NCBI GenBank assembly: GCA_032622095.1
Contig: CP136064.1
Location: 255,975,863-256,039,862 of the forward strand
Reading direction: 5' to 3'
Length of the DNA stretch: 64,000 nucleotides
Source of the DNA: Siphonodentalium dalli
Taxonomy: Eukaryota > Mollusca > Scaphopoda > Gadilida > Siphonodentaliidae
Shown one piece after another: positions 31,410 to 42,710 of this stretch. Position numbers and translations under genes: made by a program. A model generated the notes under the pieces. That model saw only the letters and a list, made by a program, of their open reading frames with translations, ran no database searches and was not told where the DNA came from. How positions within the stretch are numbered: position 1 is the first letter of the stretch; each line of letters opens with the position of its first letter.

Positions 31410-31565
31410 AAACCAGATTGTTTATAGATACAGGTATCATCCCCAGATTCATTTCCACCCAGTCAGTTATGTGATTAACACCTGTTTTACCATTAAGCTT
31501 TATGTGTATTCCATAGGATTAGCCTGGCATTTAAAACACTGGGTAGTGTACTGCTTGACCGACCT
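31410..31565 (+). repeat. Local duplication, unit 1 (pairs with 32205-32340)
   Basis: GATTCATTTCCACCCAGTCA, TTAACACCTGTTTTACCATT and AAGCTTTATGT, then GCTTGACC-GACCTGG, recur about 790 bp downstream in the same orientation. Confidence 0.8.
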
Positions 31566-31598
31566 GGCAATAGATATACACATAGTGTACTGTTATGG

Positions 31599-31651
<53 letters not shown>
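31599..31651. repeat. (GA)n microsatellite
   Basis: A near-pure GA run of about 52 bp with one GATA interruption. Confidence 0.95.
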
Positions 31652-31653
<2 letters not shown>

Positions 31654-32204
31654 GTTATTCCTCAATGTAAGGGAGACATAGTATACAACACATATACAAT
31701 TACATACTAAAAAGATAATGAAATTTCTTAAATCTTAAATTTCTTAAAAATTAAGTTTACTCTCATGGTCTTCATATATGGATATGTGTATATAAACTGC
31801 ACTTGTCAAAAAGTTCAAATTGTCAGAAGTTCTTTGTGCATGAAAACTGAAATAATTTTCCATGCGGCAAAAGTAATAAAAAGTGTGTGTTATAATTTTC
31901 AACTGATTGATTGATATTTCTTAAATTTTATGTTATATTGATCACATTTGCTAAATTTCAAACAATTCTTCAAACAGATTTTGAGAAAATCCATTTTGAA
32001 ATATCAGGAATATGTAGGCAAAACATGTGACCAGACCTACACTCTACTGCTTGACCAGGTTATGATAAGTCCATTAATTTGGTTGATATTTTAACTTACT
32101 GACTCTCCCATTCAGTTCTAAAATTACCCATCCTTTATTTGTAGGATTGTTATTATCTGAACATATCAACAAATGAATGAATGGGAATCCAGTTACCTAT
32201 TAAC
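31652..32204. other. Unassigned; faint F-like strings at the end
   Basis: CTCCCATTCAGTTCTAAAATTA (about 32104) and TTATTATCTGAACAT (about 32149) resemble family F in reverse. An old F copy may be split by the duplication, which would place its end at TTAA 32402-32405. Confidence 0.4.
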
Positions 32205-32340
32205 AAGTATCATCTCAGGATTCATTTACACCCGGGCAGTTATATGAATAACACCTGTTTTACCATTAAGCTTTATGTACATTACAGGGACTTAGCATGA
32301 CATTAACAGTAACATTAATGCACTGATTGACCCGGTCTTA
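32205..32340 (+). repeat. Local duplication, unit 2 (pairs with 31410-31565)
   Basis: GATTCATTTACACCCGGGCA, AACACCTGTTTTACCATTAA and GCACTGATTGACCCGG keep the order of unit 1, with substitutions and small indels. Confidence 0.8.
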
Positions 32341-32405
32341 ATATCTGAACATTTACTGAGGGATAACTACTCTTCAATGAGTATTTTTAGTATATAAAGG
32401 GTTAA
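32341..32405 (-). mobile_element. Family F left-end fragment, reverse (F7)
   Basis: ATATCTGAACATTTACTGAG, ACTACTCTTCAATGAGTATT and TTTAGTATATAAAGGGTTAA (TTAA 32402-32405) match the F left end in reverse. Confidence 0.65.
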
Positions 32406-32641
32406 TTTGGTTGTTATTTTAAGGCCTTTATTACTGAGTGGAATTCATAACCCTCAGGTTACTGGATATATTTTCTCATTCAGTTCTACAGTTCTCTGGC
32501 ATCCCTGCTAATGGTTTTAGAAATGGACTTGTGTTATACTTATTGGATCATAGAATGGGTAAAATTGAACTTCAGTCATTGGTACTTCTCCCTGATAACA
32601 GTCCATTTCTCCCTAATAACCAAACAGGGAGAAGTGACTTA

Positions 32642-33030
32642 ATAACCCTTTACCCAACAAACCGGCCAAAACCGGCCAAATAAAGCTTCAACAGCCTAAA
32701 ATATCTTCGGTCTGTCTCAATAAAACCATACAAATATGGATATCATTGGAACCGGCTCATTGACCACATTGTGATCATTACAGTTATGCCCTGTGCCAAT
32801 GCATTCTCTTATATATGCGAGGCGACCATAGGTCGCCTCGCATATATAAGAGAATGCATTGGCCTAAAAAAATCTTTTTTTACCATTTTTTCTTACATTC
32901 TTTAACAATTTTATAATTTTTAATGTGTTAAGCCAATGCATTCTCTTATATATGCGAGGCGACCTATGGTCGACTCGCATATATAAGAGAATGCATTGGC
33001 ACAGGGCCCTTCTGTTGGGTAAAGGGTTAA
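32642..33030 (-). mobile_element. Family B element, reverse (B4)
   Basis: ATAACCCTTTACCCAACA (the first TTAA mutated to ATAA) to TGTTGGGTAAAGGGTTAA (33027-33030). ACCGGCCAAA is doubled near the left end. Hairpins lie at about 32795-32865 and 32932-33002; the spacer is shortened. Confidence 0.92.
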
Positions 33031-33519
33031 TTCTCCCAATTTTAAACCTCGAGGCTGGTGCCTGAATGATCTATTCAAATAATCAACCGCTGATGCAAAT
33101 GAATAACTATAATCCATATTTTTCTAAAATAAAAACTAAAGCCGAAAATTTGCTTGAACTAACTACATTTGAATATCCTGATTTGTTTCTATTGGGAGAA
33201 AATATTTGAATATTCGGACCCAGCACCACAATATTTTGTTTTCTTTTGAGTTAATGAACCAAAGCTTGTTGTATATGAGGGTTTCAGGTTGTTGAGATAT
33301 ATAAGTGCATGTTAAATGAGTTGCTTAGTGGGTGGTCACATAGTTGAGCTTGTTGCCCTGTCACATAATACTTAGCATCCTTTATCATGTGATGATAAGT
33401 ATATAGGATTTATAGCTTTGTTAAGCATCTGTTTTGTTAAACCAAGGGAGGTAATCTGAATATAATGTGATATTATTCACATCCAAGTGACATAGATTGC
33501 TTGTTATTGTTAGTCTTTT
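33031..33519. other. No feature seen
   Basis: Unassigned sequence. Confidence 0.3.
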
Positions 33520-33966
33520 CAAGGCTGCAAATAGCATATCTGTCATTTGTAGAATGAGGTCCCCAGAGGTTGAATTTAGTGACGCTATCCCTCAGTGCAT
33601 GAGCTAGCATCACCAAATTCACCGTCTGGGAACCTCATTCTGCTTAGGCCTCAACTGCTATGGGAGACCTAGGATCAGATTGAAGTTCCCCAGTTGAAGT
33701 TGCTGTTCACCCCTTAGTCATCTCGATCATGCAATTTATCTTCTACAAAATAGGGGATATAGAAACTTCCCAGAAAGGAAAAAGTAATTAAAAACAATGT
33801 TAATTTGAGATCATAGATATTTGCCAGAATAAATTGATGCCTAAGCAGAATGAGGTTCACAGAGGGTGAATTTGGTTATGCTAGCCCACTGTGCAGCATA
33901 GCATCACTAAATTCACTCCCTGGGGACCTCATTCTGCAAATGACAGACACACTATTTCAAGGCTTG
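33520..33966 (+). mobile_element. Family D element (D6)
   Basis: CAAGGCTGCAAATAG to CTATTTCAAGGCTTG with both terminal hairpins and the full core. Flanks do not show a perfect 8-bp duplication. Confidence 0.88.
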
Positions 33967-34364
33967 CTTTTGAAGAATTGTCTGACATGATTTTCATTCC
34001 TGATGTCATCCATCTTATTAAAAAAAAACTGTAAATGATACAGACTGTTAAGGAAGCTAAGGTCATATCATATGAGTAATCTTAGATGGGAATTCCCATC
34101 AAAAACCAGGTGCAAAAGTATTATAGGAAGCCACTGTCTGGAAACTCGAGCAGTTACATCCATTTCACAACCCAAACAAGAATGAATGTTGAATAACTTA
34201 CTTCAATTGGTTAAAAAAAAACTAACAAAACAGTGCACTGTATGACGTTATGGTGGGTAATTAATCTGGCTAAAGTTTTTCCATTCCTGGACCTCGTACT
34301 ATCAATGACCATTGTGTCTGAAGCAGGGGGGAGGGGCAGGTAGAGGCATGATGATGCAAGCTAA
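33967..34364. other. No feature seen
   Basis: Unassigned sequence with two short A runs. Confidence 0.3.
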
Positions 34365-34846
34365 TTTAACCATATCGATACTAAATGGATTCTCCCATTC
34401 AGTTATAAAAGTCTACATTGGAATGGTCTATTATTGATTTGGATGGATATTAACCCTTTGAGTGCCAGGGGCCGATCTCATCGGCCCTAAACCTACAAAA
34501 TAAGTCTGTTAAAGAATATAAGAATAAATTATTAAAATTGTAAAAAAAATGGAAAAAAAATAAATTGTTAGGCCAATGCATTCTCTTATATATGCGAGGC
34601 GACCTATGGTCGACTCGCATATATAAGAGAATGCATTGGCACAGGGTATATGGGTTGATACAAAAATCGACCTGGCACTCAAAGGGTTAAGGTGATAATA
34701 GCAGATGACAGATAAATAAAAGTGCAGAAGGAGCCCTATATACTTAATGAGGTAATGTTTAGATATTAAGTTCAACAAATGACAATGAACTTACTATCTG
34801 AACTTTTTCTATGGGATCAATGATGCTTTAGTATAGAAAGGGTTAA
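34365..34846 (-). mobile_element. Family F element, reverse (F8), carrying C2
   Basis: TTAACCATATCGATACTAAA (34365) to TTAGTATAGAAAGGGTTAA (TTAA 34843-34846). Interior landmarks read in reverse: CTCCCATTCAGTTATAAAAG, AGCAGATGACAGATAA, AAGTTCAACAAATGAC. A whole C element lies at an internal TTAA (34450-34690). Confidence 0.85.
34450..34690 (+). mobile_element. Family C TTAA element, full (C2)
   Basis: TTAACCCTTTGAGTGCCAGG to CCTGGCACTCAAAGGGTTAA with TTAA on both sides (34450-34453, 34687-34690). Small GGGCCGATCTCATCGGCCC hairpin at the left, shared main hairpin at 34573-34642, then GGTTGATACAAAAATCG. Inserted into F8, so younger than that copy. Confidence 0.93.
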
Positions 34847-35427
34847 ACATATTTATTTGCCATATATGCATATAAAAAAACATTCGGCAATGGGATTGAA
34901 GAACAAGTGCAAGTCACTTATATGATACTACTCTCCAGTCTGCTGTATCATCAGTTTTACTTATATTTATTATTTGTACCAGTACTAGTCCAATAACTGG
35001 TACAAATTATTGTTATGCAGCCCTCCCCCTATTTCCCCCTCCCTGCTTCCTAAGCCCCTGATTGTGGGTAAATGAGGATCCTCTTTCTAGCTTGCCAGCA
35101 GATATTGGGGTACTATATGGGAGGTCTGATGTTTGACAGAATCTCTGCATGTTTGTGAGATTTAATAGGCCAATAACTGGTGAAATTTATCTTCCTAACA
35201 TGCCACTGGAGCTGTTAAGTTAATTATGCTAATACTGTGAACAAACTTTAACTGGCACTCTATTAGCTGACAAATCATTTAACATGAGTCTGATGCAGGA
35301 ATATACAGAAAGGAATTGAGGGCAGTATACCACCAGAACATATCAAGCAGTGGTGTATAAATCAGATCGGGCAGATCACGGAGGGGGCGGATGGACCAAT
35401 CCTGGATTTACTGTGTCTGACAATGAT
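34847..35427. other. No feature seen
   Basis: Unassigned sequence; AGTCCAATAACTGGTACAAA is a short imperfect repeat of nearby CCAATAACTGGTGAAATTTA. Confidence 0.3.
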
Positions 35428-35644
35428 TCTGCAAATTAGGGGATATAGAAACTGAATTGAATGTAAAAAGCAGCTAAAAACAATGTTAATTTGAGACTAT
35501 AGATACTTTCCTGAAGATGAGGCCTAAGCAGAATGAGGTCCCCAGGTGGTGAATTTGTGATGCTAGCCCACTGTACAGAGTAGCATATCTAAATTCACCC
35601 TCTGGGGGCCTCATTCTGCAAATGTCAGACACACTATTTCCAGG
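35428..35644 (+). mobile_element. Family D right half (D7)
   Basis: Starts inside the core (TTCTGCAAATTAGGGGATAT) and continues through the right terminal hairpin to GACACACTATTTCCAGG. The left half is absent. Confidence 0.82.
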
Positions 35645-35654
35645 TTTCTTTCTG

Positions 35655-36015
35655 TTTCCATGGCCTGTTTGTTTTCCATGACTTGTTTTGTTTTTCTGTA
35701 TGTTGGCCACCCACTTGTAGATGTCCATGACCACTTTGCTGTCTCTTATTGTCACCATACATCACTTATTTCCCTAAATATAAATACCAGTAGGGGTGAG
35801 ATGATTGTTAGTTATGTTTGGTCACCACCTGGAAGCTCTTTATAGCTGGATTTATCACATTCATCAATAAAGCACTTGATGCCTGCTTTCAGCCTCTTAC
35901 CCAGATTAATATCAAATGCTGGTCTGTATTTAATACATAGATTCTAGGAGGCTTCATCTGGGTTGTGAACTCTAATGGATAGATCTTATCTACCCTTGAA
36001 TCCCAGGGACTGATT
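35655..36015 (+). repeat. Local duplication, unit 1 (pairs with 37255-37655)
   Basis: TTGTTTTCCATGACTTGTTT, TTGGCCACCCAC, TCACCTGGAAGCTCT-like and TTTATCACATTCATCAAT blocks, CTTCATCTGG, and ATAGATC-TATCTACCC recur in order 1.6 kb downstream. The ORF at 35660-35845 is open in only one of the two copies, so it is probably not coding. Confidence 0.85.
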
Positions 36016-36104
36016 TAGCTTGGTCTTATATCCCCTTGATTCCAGTTGGCAAAGTTATTGTTGATTCCATGCAAAACGCCCTTTCCGGTACGTTCATAGA
36101 TGTA

Positions 36105-36321
36105 CAGTCAGTAATGCTCTAAATAATCAACCCCTTAACCACAGCAGAATTATGGGTAACTTTTCAGGATTTAGTCGGAAATATGGCTTGTTGCCATTCA
36201 TCGGTAAGCTCTCATCGAGAGCTTTCTGATGAATGGCAACAAACCATATTTCCAACTAAATCCTGAAAAGTTACCCATAATTCTGCTGTGGTTAAGGAGT
36301 TGATTACTTAGGGCATTACTG
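36105..36321. mobile_element. Family A palindrome, full (A15)
   Basis: TA (36103-36104), with CAGT doubled at the left end (CAGTCAGTAATGC), to GGGCATTACTG then TA. Both arms share the variant TCAAC where the consensus has TCGAC. Confidence 0.88.
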
Positions 36322-36443
36322 TACACTCGCAGATATTTGCCAGTCTATCTTTTGTAGGCAGTTTGGTATAGAAAACTACAATATGGCAGGAACTGAATGC
36401 AGACATGCTTATAAAATTCATATGTACCACAGCTAACTATATA

Positions 36444-36648
36444 CAGTAATGTCCTAAATAATCGACCGCTAAACCATAGCAGAATTATGGGTAATATTTC
36501 AGGATTTAATCAGAAATATGTCTTGTTGCCATTCATCGGAAAGCTTTCAGTGAGAGCTTTCCAATGAATGGCAACAAGCAATATTTCCGACTAAATCGGA
36601 AAAATTTCCCATAATTATTCTGTGGTTAAAGGGTCAAATAATGTAACT
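36444..36648. mobile_element. Family A palindrome with decayed right end (A16)
   Basis: TA then CAGTAATGTCC at the left. The right arm is present to TCTGTGGTTAAAGGGTC, but the terminal GGCATTACTG has become AATGTAACT. Confidence 0.85.
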
Positions 36649-36754
36649 ATATAGGAAGTAAAAAAAACTATGTAGTTCTCATAGTGGCGATGCTATAGAA
36701 CTTTGCCTGTAAATTGCATGGAATTATCTCGCAAGAATCAATCATTCAGGTATT

Positions 36755-37021
36755 TTAACCCTTTGAGTGCCAGGTCGATTTTTGTATCAACCCATATACC
36801 CTGTGCCAATGCATTCTCTTATATATGCGAGTCGACCATAGGTCGCCTCGCATATATAAGAGAATGCATTGGCCTAACAATTTTTTTGTTTGTTTGTTTG
36901 TTTGTTTGTTTTTTTTAAAACAATTTTTGACAATTTTAATAATTTATTCTTATATTCTTTAACAGACTTATTGTGTAGGTTTAGGGCCGATGAGATCGGC
37001 CCCTGGCACTCAAAGGGTTAT
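36755..37021 (-). mobile_element. Family C element, reverse (C3), with (GTTT)n
   Basis: TTAACCCTTTGAGTGCCAGG (36755) to CCCTGGCACTCAAAGGGTTAT (37018-37021). Hairpin at 36805-36876. The spacer contains a GTTT microsatellite at about 36886-36910. Confidence 0.92.
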
Positions 37022-37254
37022 CAAAGGGCAATGTGTTAGTAGCTCAATTACATGTGGGACTACAAAATATTACTTTGGTAAATATGCATTTTATATGCAT
37101 GTCGCCAATGGCTCGCCATACATATTCTGGCACCACAGGGGTCTTATATGAGAAATACCTGCAAAATATACCATGCAAACTTGCCTGTATATGAACGTAC
37201 CTTTATTTGAGTTCATCGTTAGGAGAATGACTCTTTGGATCAGTTGCAGTTGTC

Positions 37255-37655
37255 AATGTATTTCCATGACTTGTTTGTTTTCCGTGACTTGTTTTGTTTT
37301 CATGTACGTAGTAGGTCCGGATGACCACCCTCTACGTTGGCCACCCACCAGTAGGTGTGGATGACAATGGTGTTGTCTTTTATCATCACTGAATCACTCA
37401 TTTCCCTAAATATAAGAAATGGTATGTTCAGTTGTTAGTTACTGTATGTTAGGTCACCATCTGGAAGCTCTTTATAGGTCGATTTATCACATTCATCAAT
37501 GAACCACTTGATGTTTGTTTCCCCGCCTGTTAGCCAGATTTAGATCGATGTCGGTCTGTATTAGATAGATTCTCCCCCAGCTTCATCTGGATTGGGGACT
37601 ATATTAGATAGATCATATCTACCCATGATTCAGGACAGGATTGGGTGAAAAAAGT
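37255..37655 (+). repeat. Local duplication, unit 2 (pairs with 35655-36015)
   Basis: Same block order as unit 1, with an extra GTACGTAGTAGGTCCGGATG segment and smaller indels. Confidence 0.85.
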
Positions 37656-37767
37656 TGGCAGGTTTTTGTGTAAGCTTTGATGTTTGTGATAAGTTAATGG
37701 GTAATATGCAGCTCTGATCTGATAGTTAGTTGCCTCAGGCACCTAATCTCACCACATCTAACCTATA

Positions 37768-37980
37768 CAGTAATGCTCTAAGTAAGCGACTTCTTAACCA
37801 CAGCAGAATTATGGGTAACTTTTCAGGATTTAGTCGGAAATATGGCTTGTTGCCATTCATCGGAAAGCTCTCCCCGAGAGCTTTCCGATGAATGGCAACA
37901 AGCCATATTTCCGACTAAATCCTGAAAAGTTACCCATAATTCTGCTGTGGTTAAGAAGTCGCTTACTTAGAGCATTACTG
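37768..37980. mobile_element. Family A palindrome, near-perfect copy (A17)
   Basis: TA on both sides (37766-37767, 37981-37982), 213 bp. The arms mirror each other almost base for base, including private variants AATGCTCTAAGTAAGCGAC and CTTCTTAACC. The centre is CTCTCCCCGAGAG. The best single example of the family. Confidence 0.95.
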
Positions 37981-38022
37981 TATCTACACACATCCTCAGC
38001 CATTGTCTGGTAAAGCACTCCA

Positions 38023-38427
38023 CAAGCATATAAATAGTGTGTCTGGCATTTACAGAATGAGGAACCCAGAGGGTGAATTTGGTGATGCTATCCCATGGTC
38101 TAGTGTCACTAAATTCACCCTGTGGGAACCTTGTTCTGCTGAGACCTCAACAGACCTAGGATCAGATTGAAGTTCCCCAATTTAAGTTGATGATGTTCAC
38201 CCATTAATCACCTTGATTATGCATTTTATCTTCTGAAAATTAAGGGGAAAAGAAACTGAACAAAAAGGAAAAAGTAACTAAAAACACTATAGATTCTTCC
38301 ATGAAAATAAGGCCTAAGCATAATGAGGTCCTCGGAGAGTGAATTTGTTGATGCTAGCCCGCTGTGCGAGAGATCACCCTCTGGGGACCTCATTCTGCTA
38401 ATGACAGACACACTATTTCCAGACTTT
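38023..38427 (+). mobile_element. Family D element with 8-bp TSD (D8)
   Basis: GCACTCCA at 38015-38022 and 38428-38435 flanks CAAGCATATAAATAGTGTGTC and GACACACTATTTCCAGACTTT. Core and both hairpins are present with deletions. The 8-bp duplication supports a hAT-type element. Confidence 0.9.
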
Positions 38428-38603
38428 GCACTCCATCTCAGTTCACCTAACATATGTTTGGATGGTGAGTGAACTATTTATGTAACTGATGATTAAATTG
38501 TTCTTTGCCGATCAGATGGGAGATATTTCAGGGTGGATAATCATCTCCAGTGGTTGTATGTGTGGTTGTTGAACTCAAGTTTTCTTCTCAGGAGGATGTG
38601 GCA

Positions 38604-38726
38604 ACAAGTCTGAAAATAGTGTGTCACTGAGAGCTTTCCGATGAATGGCAACAAGCCATATTTCCGAATAAATCCTGAAAAGTTACCCATAATTCTGCTG
38701 TGGTTAAGGAGTCGATTATGGCATTG
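38604..38726. mobile_element. D end fragment fused to a family A arm (A18)
   Basis: CAAGTCTGAAAATAGTGTGTC is a D terminus. It runs directly into ACTGAGAGCTTTCCGATG, one A arm, which ends TCGATTATGGCATTG then TA with part of the terminus deleted. Confidence 0.75.
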
Positions 38727-38833
38727 TATGTATGGCCAAGAATTTCTAAGGTACATAACAGTACATGTAAATTGTCAAAATTGAGAAATCACTCTTCACT
38801 ATTATGCTTTTATAGTTTGTACTGCTACATATA

Positions 38834-39021
38834 CAGTAATGCCCTAAATAATCGGCTACTTAACCACAGCAGAATTATGGGTAATTTTTCAGGATTTAGT
38901 TGGAAATATGGCTTGTTGCCATTCATCGGAAAGCGTTCACTGAGCCATATTTCCGACTAATCCTGAAAAATTACCCATAATTATGCTGTGGTTAAGGAGT
39001 CGATTATTTAGGGCATTACTG
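38834..39021. mobile_element. Family A palindrome with internal deletion (A19)
   Basis: TA (38832-38833) and TA (39022-39023) with intact ends. The start of the right arm is deleted, so CACTGA joins GCCATATTTCCGAC. Confidence 0.88.
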
Positions 39022-39023
39022 TA

Positions 39024-39514
39024 CTTCACAAGACCAGTATTCTTCAGATAAAAGGCACCCCGCCCCATTACAGAGAAATAAGCTTCACCTCAAATCACCT
39101 GAGGAAAGCATGCTTTAGCAATCAGTGCGTGATTGTGTATATTCACAATCAGTGCTGTGTAGGCCTAGGTGTATGCAGCGTGCAGACAAACAGATCTGCT
39201 CTGCCTGCCCCCACTGTATGCCAAGTGTCTAACAATCAGCTCATTTGTATCACCAATGTTTAATCTATCTCGTTGATTACACATATTTCCGACTTTTCGG
39301 AGATGGTGGCGGGTGGTACAGAGAAATGGGGGCTAATGACCTTCAAATAATAGTGGATGTTTTTCTGCTGAATGCATAACAATAATTGAGCATCATTTCC
39401 GTTGTGTGTTAGAGTCTATTCACATCTGTGTAGGTCTAGACTGGAGTCAGCGAAGTCTGAACCACACCATAACCCAGTCTCTTTGAAAAGCCGAGGAAAA
39501 TCCTATCAGATGTA
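39024..39514. other. No feature seen
   Basis: Unassigned sequence. Confidence 0.3.
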
Positions 39515-39727
39515 CCGTAATGCCCGAAGTATATGACCCTTTAACCACAGCAGAATTATGGGAAATTTTTCAGGATTTAGTCGGAAATATGGCTTGCTGT
39601 CATTCATTGGAAAACTCTCGGTGAGAGCTTTCCAATGAATGGCAACAAGCCATATTTCCAATTAAATCCTGAAATTTTTTCCATAATTCTTCTATGGTTT
39701 AGGGCTCGATTGTTTTGGACATTACTG
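39515..39727. mobile_element. Family A palindrome, diverged copy (A20)
   Basis: TA on both sides; left end CCGTAATGCCC, right end GGACATTACTG. Both arms share ATTGGAAA-type and AAATTTTT-type variants not seen in most copies. Confidence 0.88.
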
Positions 39728-39729
39728 TA

Positions 39730-40222
39730 CATCTCTGGACCTATTATAGAGAATCATTTTCTGTATTGATGAGATTCCCTACATTTCATCAGTTATGCGC
39801 GATTTCATTGGTTAGTAACATAGCAGATCATTTCAAAGCAGAATCTGATATCGATAAAAAGCCGATAACAATTACAAACACTGCTTCGTGGTTGGTTATA
39901 TTTAAATTGCAGGATTGGAGGTCAATGTGATGTTGACAATTTTTTAATACAAAATGCAGACGACAAATTCACAATTCATTATACTCATTGCAATCTAGTA
40001 GACATCATCTTCGAGTTTTTATCAGTCAATGATATTTATTACGGATTATTCTTTCGCATCTTGTTGTTTTTATTACTACTCACAAATATTACGATTCTCA
40101 CAAAGGTTTACTATGTCAGACATGCACTCCATACCTGGAAACGATTTATTTCTTCATCTTGGGGAAAAGCCGCATCATCTTAGAAAAGAAAACTAACACA
40201 GATCAAGATACGTAAATCTGAT
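39730..40222. other. Unassigned
   Basis: The 71-residue ORF at 39715-39930 begins in the A20 terminus and has no recognisable domain; not called. Confidence 0.3.
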
Positions 40223-40687
40223 CAAGCCTGAGTTTAGTGTGCCTGTCATTTGCTGAATGAGGTGCCCAGAGGGTGAATTTAGTGATGCTATCCCACATAG
40301 CAGGCTAGCATCACTAAATTCACCCTCTTAGGTACCTCATTCTTTATCGACTCATCTGCTATGGGAGACATAGACTCAGATTGAAGTTCACAAATGGTGA
40401 ATATTGTGATGTACACCCATTGGACACCTCGATAATGCAATGTGTCGTCTGCCAATTTGGGGATATAGAGAAACTAAACTAAACTAAAATAGAAATAGAA
40501 TCTATGTGAATAAGTTTCTATAGAAATTTTATAATAAAGAAACTTTCCAGAGAAGATGAGGCCTAAGCAGAATGAAGTTCCCAGAGGGTGAATTTAGTGA
40601 TGCAAGCCCCACTGCGGGATAGCATCACTAAATTCACCCTCTGGGGACCTCATACTGCGAATGACAGGCACACTAAACTCAGGCTTG
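40223..40687 (+). mobile_element. Family D element, GTTTAG subtype (D9)
   Basis: CAAGCCTGAGTTTAGTGTG to CACACTAAACTCAGGCTTG, a terminal variant shared with D10 and D12. The core carries ATTGTGATGTACACCCATT and an AAACTAAACTAAA stretch. No clean TSD seen. Confidence 0.88.
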
Positions 40688-41394
40688 TGACTGAGTATCC
40701 TAATTACTTTCTGTGCTTCTCACACCTTTCTTTAGTATTTCTTAAGACCTTGACAGTTACATATGAATGTTATATTGGCTGCATGAAGAGCTCCTCAGAA
40801 CCAAAGTGGTCCCTGTTTGTGATTTATGTGATTCCACTTGTTAACAGACCCCTACAGCCCAAACAATCATGACTGTTAATGCTTTATGTTTCCTGTTATA
40901 ACACATTTGAAGTTAAGCACTCCAGTCCCCCTGTGATTCATGCCTCCCTCTGGCACTGACACCGATTTCCAGTAGCCCTGTGATTCATGCCTACCTCTGG
41001 CACTGACACCAATTTCTTTCTCTGATCTGTCAAAGTTCACAAGTCTAGATGTGATTCTAACTGATTACCATATTATGCAAGGTCGCCAACCACAAACACC
41101 AATTGTTATCAATCATCAAGACAGCTTGTTCATGTTCATAGCATCAGTTTTCTCCAAAGTGGTTAGCAAGCACCCCTCACCCATCCCCACCCCGACAACC
41201 ATCACCCCCACCCCCCCAGGATTGATTTACATTGTTTGGTGCTATTGGTTGAATTCTCTCATTGAGACTTGAATGCGAGTTAGAGAACTGATTGAGTGCG
41301 ATATATCACATATTTATGATGAAGGACTCAAGAAGCATGCGGAAGACTACATGTAGCTTTCTCTGCGGACATTAGAGTCATTCAGAATTCACAA
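40688..41394. repeat. Unassigned, with a two-unit repeat of about 52 bp
   Basis: CCTGTGATTCATGCCTCCCT at about 40929 recurs as CCTGTGATTCATGCCTACCT at about 40977, each followed by CTGGCACTGACACC. A C-rich patch is at 41172-41220. Confidence 0.6.
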
Positions 41395-42035
41395 CTATGA
41401 GGACATTAGGGTCATTCAGAATTCACAACTATGAGGACATTAAATAGAGGGTTCCATCATTTTGTTCGTATTTTCCATTCTAGAGTTATTCATCTTTGTT
41501 TATCAGGAAATGTTGGATTTTTGGTCCGTCTGGTGTCTGTTCATGTCGTAACTTCAACAGTTGTGCTGGGATCTCAATGAAATTTGGTATGGATGTTCAC
41601 AACTATGAGGACATTAAAAAGAGGGTTCCATCGTTTTGTTCGGATTTTCCATTCTAGAATTATACATCTTTGTTTATCTGGAAATATTGGCTTTTTGGTC
41701 CGCCTGGTGTCTGTTCATGTCGTAACTTCAACAGTTGTGCTGGGATCTCAATGAAATTTTGGTATGGATGTTCACCACTGTGAGGACATTCAATAGAGGG
41801 TTCCATCGTTCTGTTTGGCTTTTCCATTCTAGAGTTATTCAAGTTCGTTTATCTGAACATGTTGGCTGTTTGGTCCATCCGATGTCTGTTCAGGTCATAA
41901 CTTGAACAGTAATGCTCGGATCTCAATGAAATTTTGTATGGATGTTCACCACTATGAGGACATTTAATGAGGACATTTAATGTTTTTTGTGCTATAGTTA
42001 TTCATCTTCGTTTATATAAAAATGCTGATTTTTGG
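41375..42035 (+). repeat. About 175-bp tandem repeat, about 4 units
   Basis: CATCTTTGTTTATC-type strings at 41491, 41665, 41840 and 42003 set spacings of 174, 175 and 163 bp. Each unit has ACTATGAGGACATT, GAGGGTTCCATC, TTTTCCATTCTAGAG, TGGTCC, GTGTCTGTTCATGTCGTAAC and GGGATCTCAATGAAATTT. A short 5' partial duplication (GAGGACATTAGGGTCATTCA) precedes it. Related strings reappear at about 57690-58000. Confidence 0.85.
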
Positions 42036-42424
42036 GTCTATCTGAGTATAGCAGTCATAAGTTATAGATATGCCCACACTAGGCGGTATACCACTAGGGG
42101 GTATGTACCAGACGACAGTCCATCTCTTGTTATTGTTTGGTGTATATGAAATGCCAGACTGTTCTATTATGACCATGTACATAGTGTTAATAAAGAATTG
42201 TTTCAGACATGATTTTTCAGAGTTTTGAAAAAAATTATGCGGATTGATGTTGGGTCATGTGCGACTACGCAGTGCACTTGTCCCGAATCATTTAAAACCT
42301 GCTGACATTTGAGGTTCTATTAGGTGAATCATAGTGTCTGTGTATCTGTGTTATTTATCTGTTTACAGCCACCACTAAAATGTTTAACATTTGGCTATCA
42401 CTTACCACAGCTGTTACTAGTATA

Positions 42425-42545
42425 TTAACACTTCCATGATGGGAGCTGTGCTGATACAGCATTAAATATCCTGTGCCAGTGCATTCTCTTATATGTGCGA
42501 TTCTCCCATAGGGAGCCTCGCATATAAAACAGAATGCACTGCAAG
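42425..42545 (-). mobile_element. Family E left part (E7)
   Basis: TTAACACTTCCATGATGG, GAGCTGTGCTGATACAGCAT and one hairpin (about 42475-42541). It stops at AATGCACTGC, followed by a stray GCTCCCTATGGAGG. Confidence 0.75.
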
Positions 42546-42554
42546 GCTCCCTAT

Positions 42555-42710
42555 GGAGGGGGACTTTATAGCATTGAACAAACAATGCAGAGAATACTTA
42601 ATCTACTTCACAGTAGGGGTGATGATCCCAGCTCGAGATTCCATAATTTTTGTGAGTCGATATCACGATAAACATTTAATTGATTATCCGGTGAAAATTC
42701 CATGATTATA
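42555..42710 (+). repeat. Dispersed duplication, copy 1 (pairs with 63270-63580)
   Basis: GACTTTATAGCATTGAACAA, CTACTTCACAGTAGGGGTG, CAGCTCGAGAT, TTTTTGTGA and TTCCATGATTATAAG match blocks in the same order near 63.3-63.6 kb, where A28 interrupts after CAGCTCGAGATA. Over 20 kb separates the copies. Confidence 0.7.

Noticed and set aside
39715-39930. 71-residue ORF with varied composition
   Set aside because: It starts within the terminus of A20 and has no splice or domain support.
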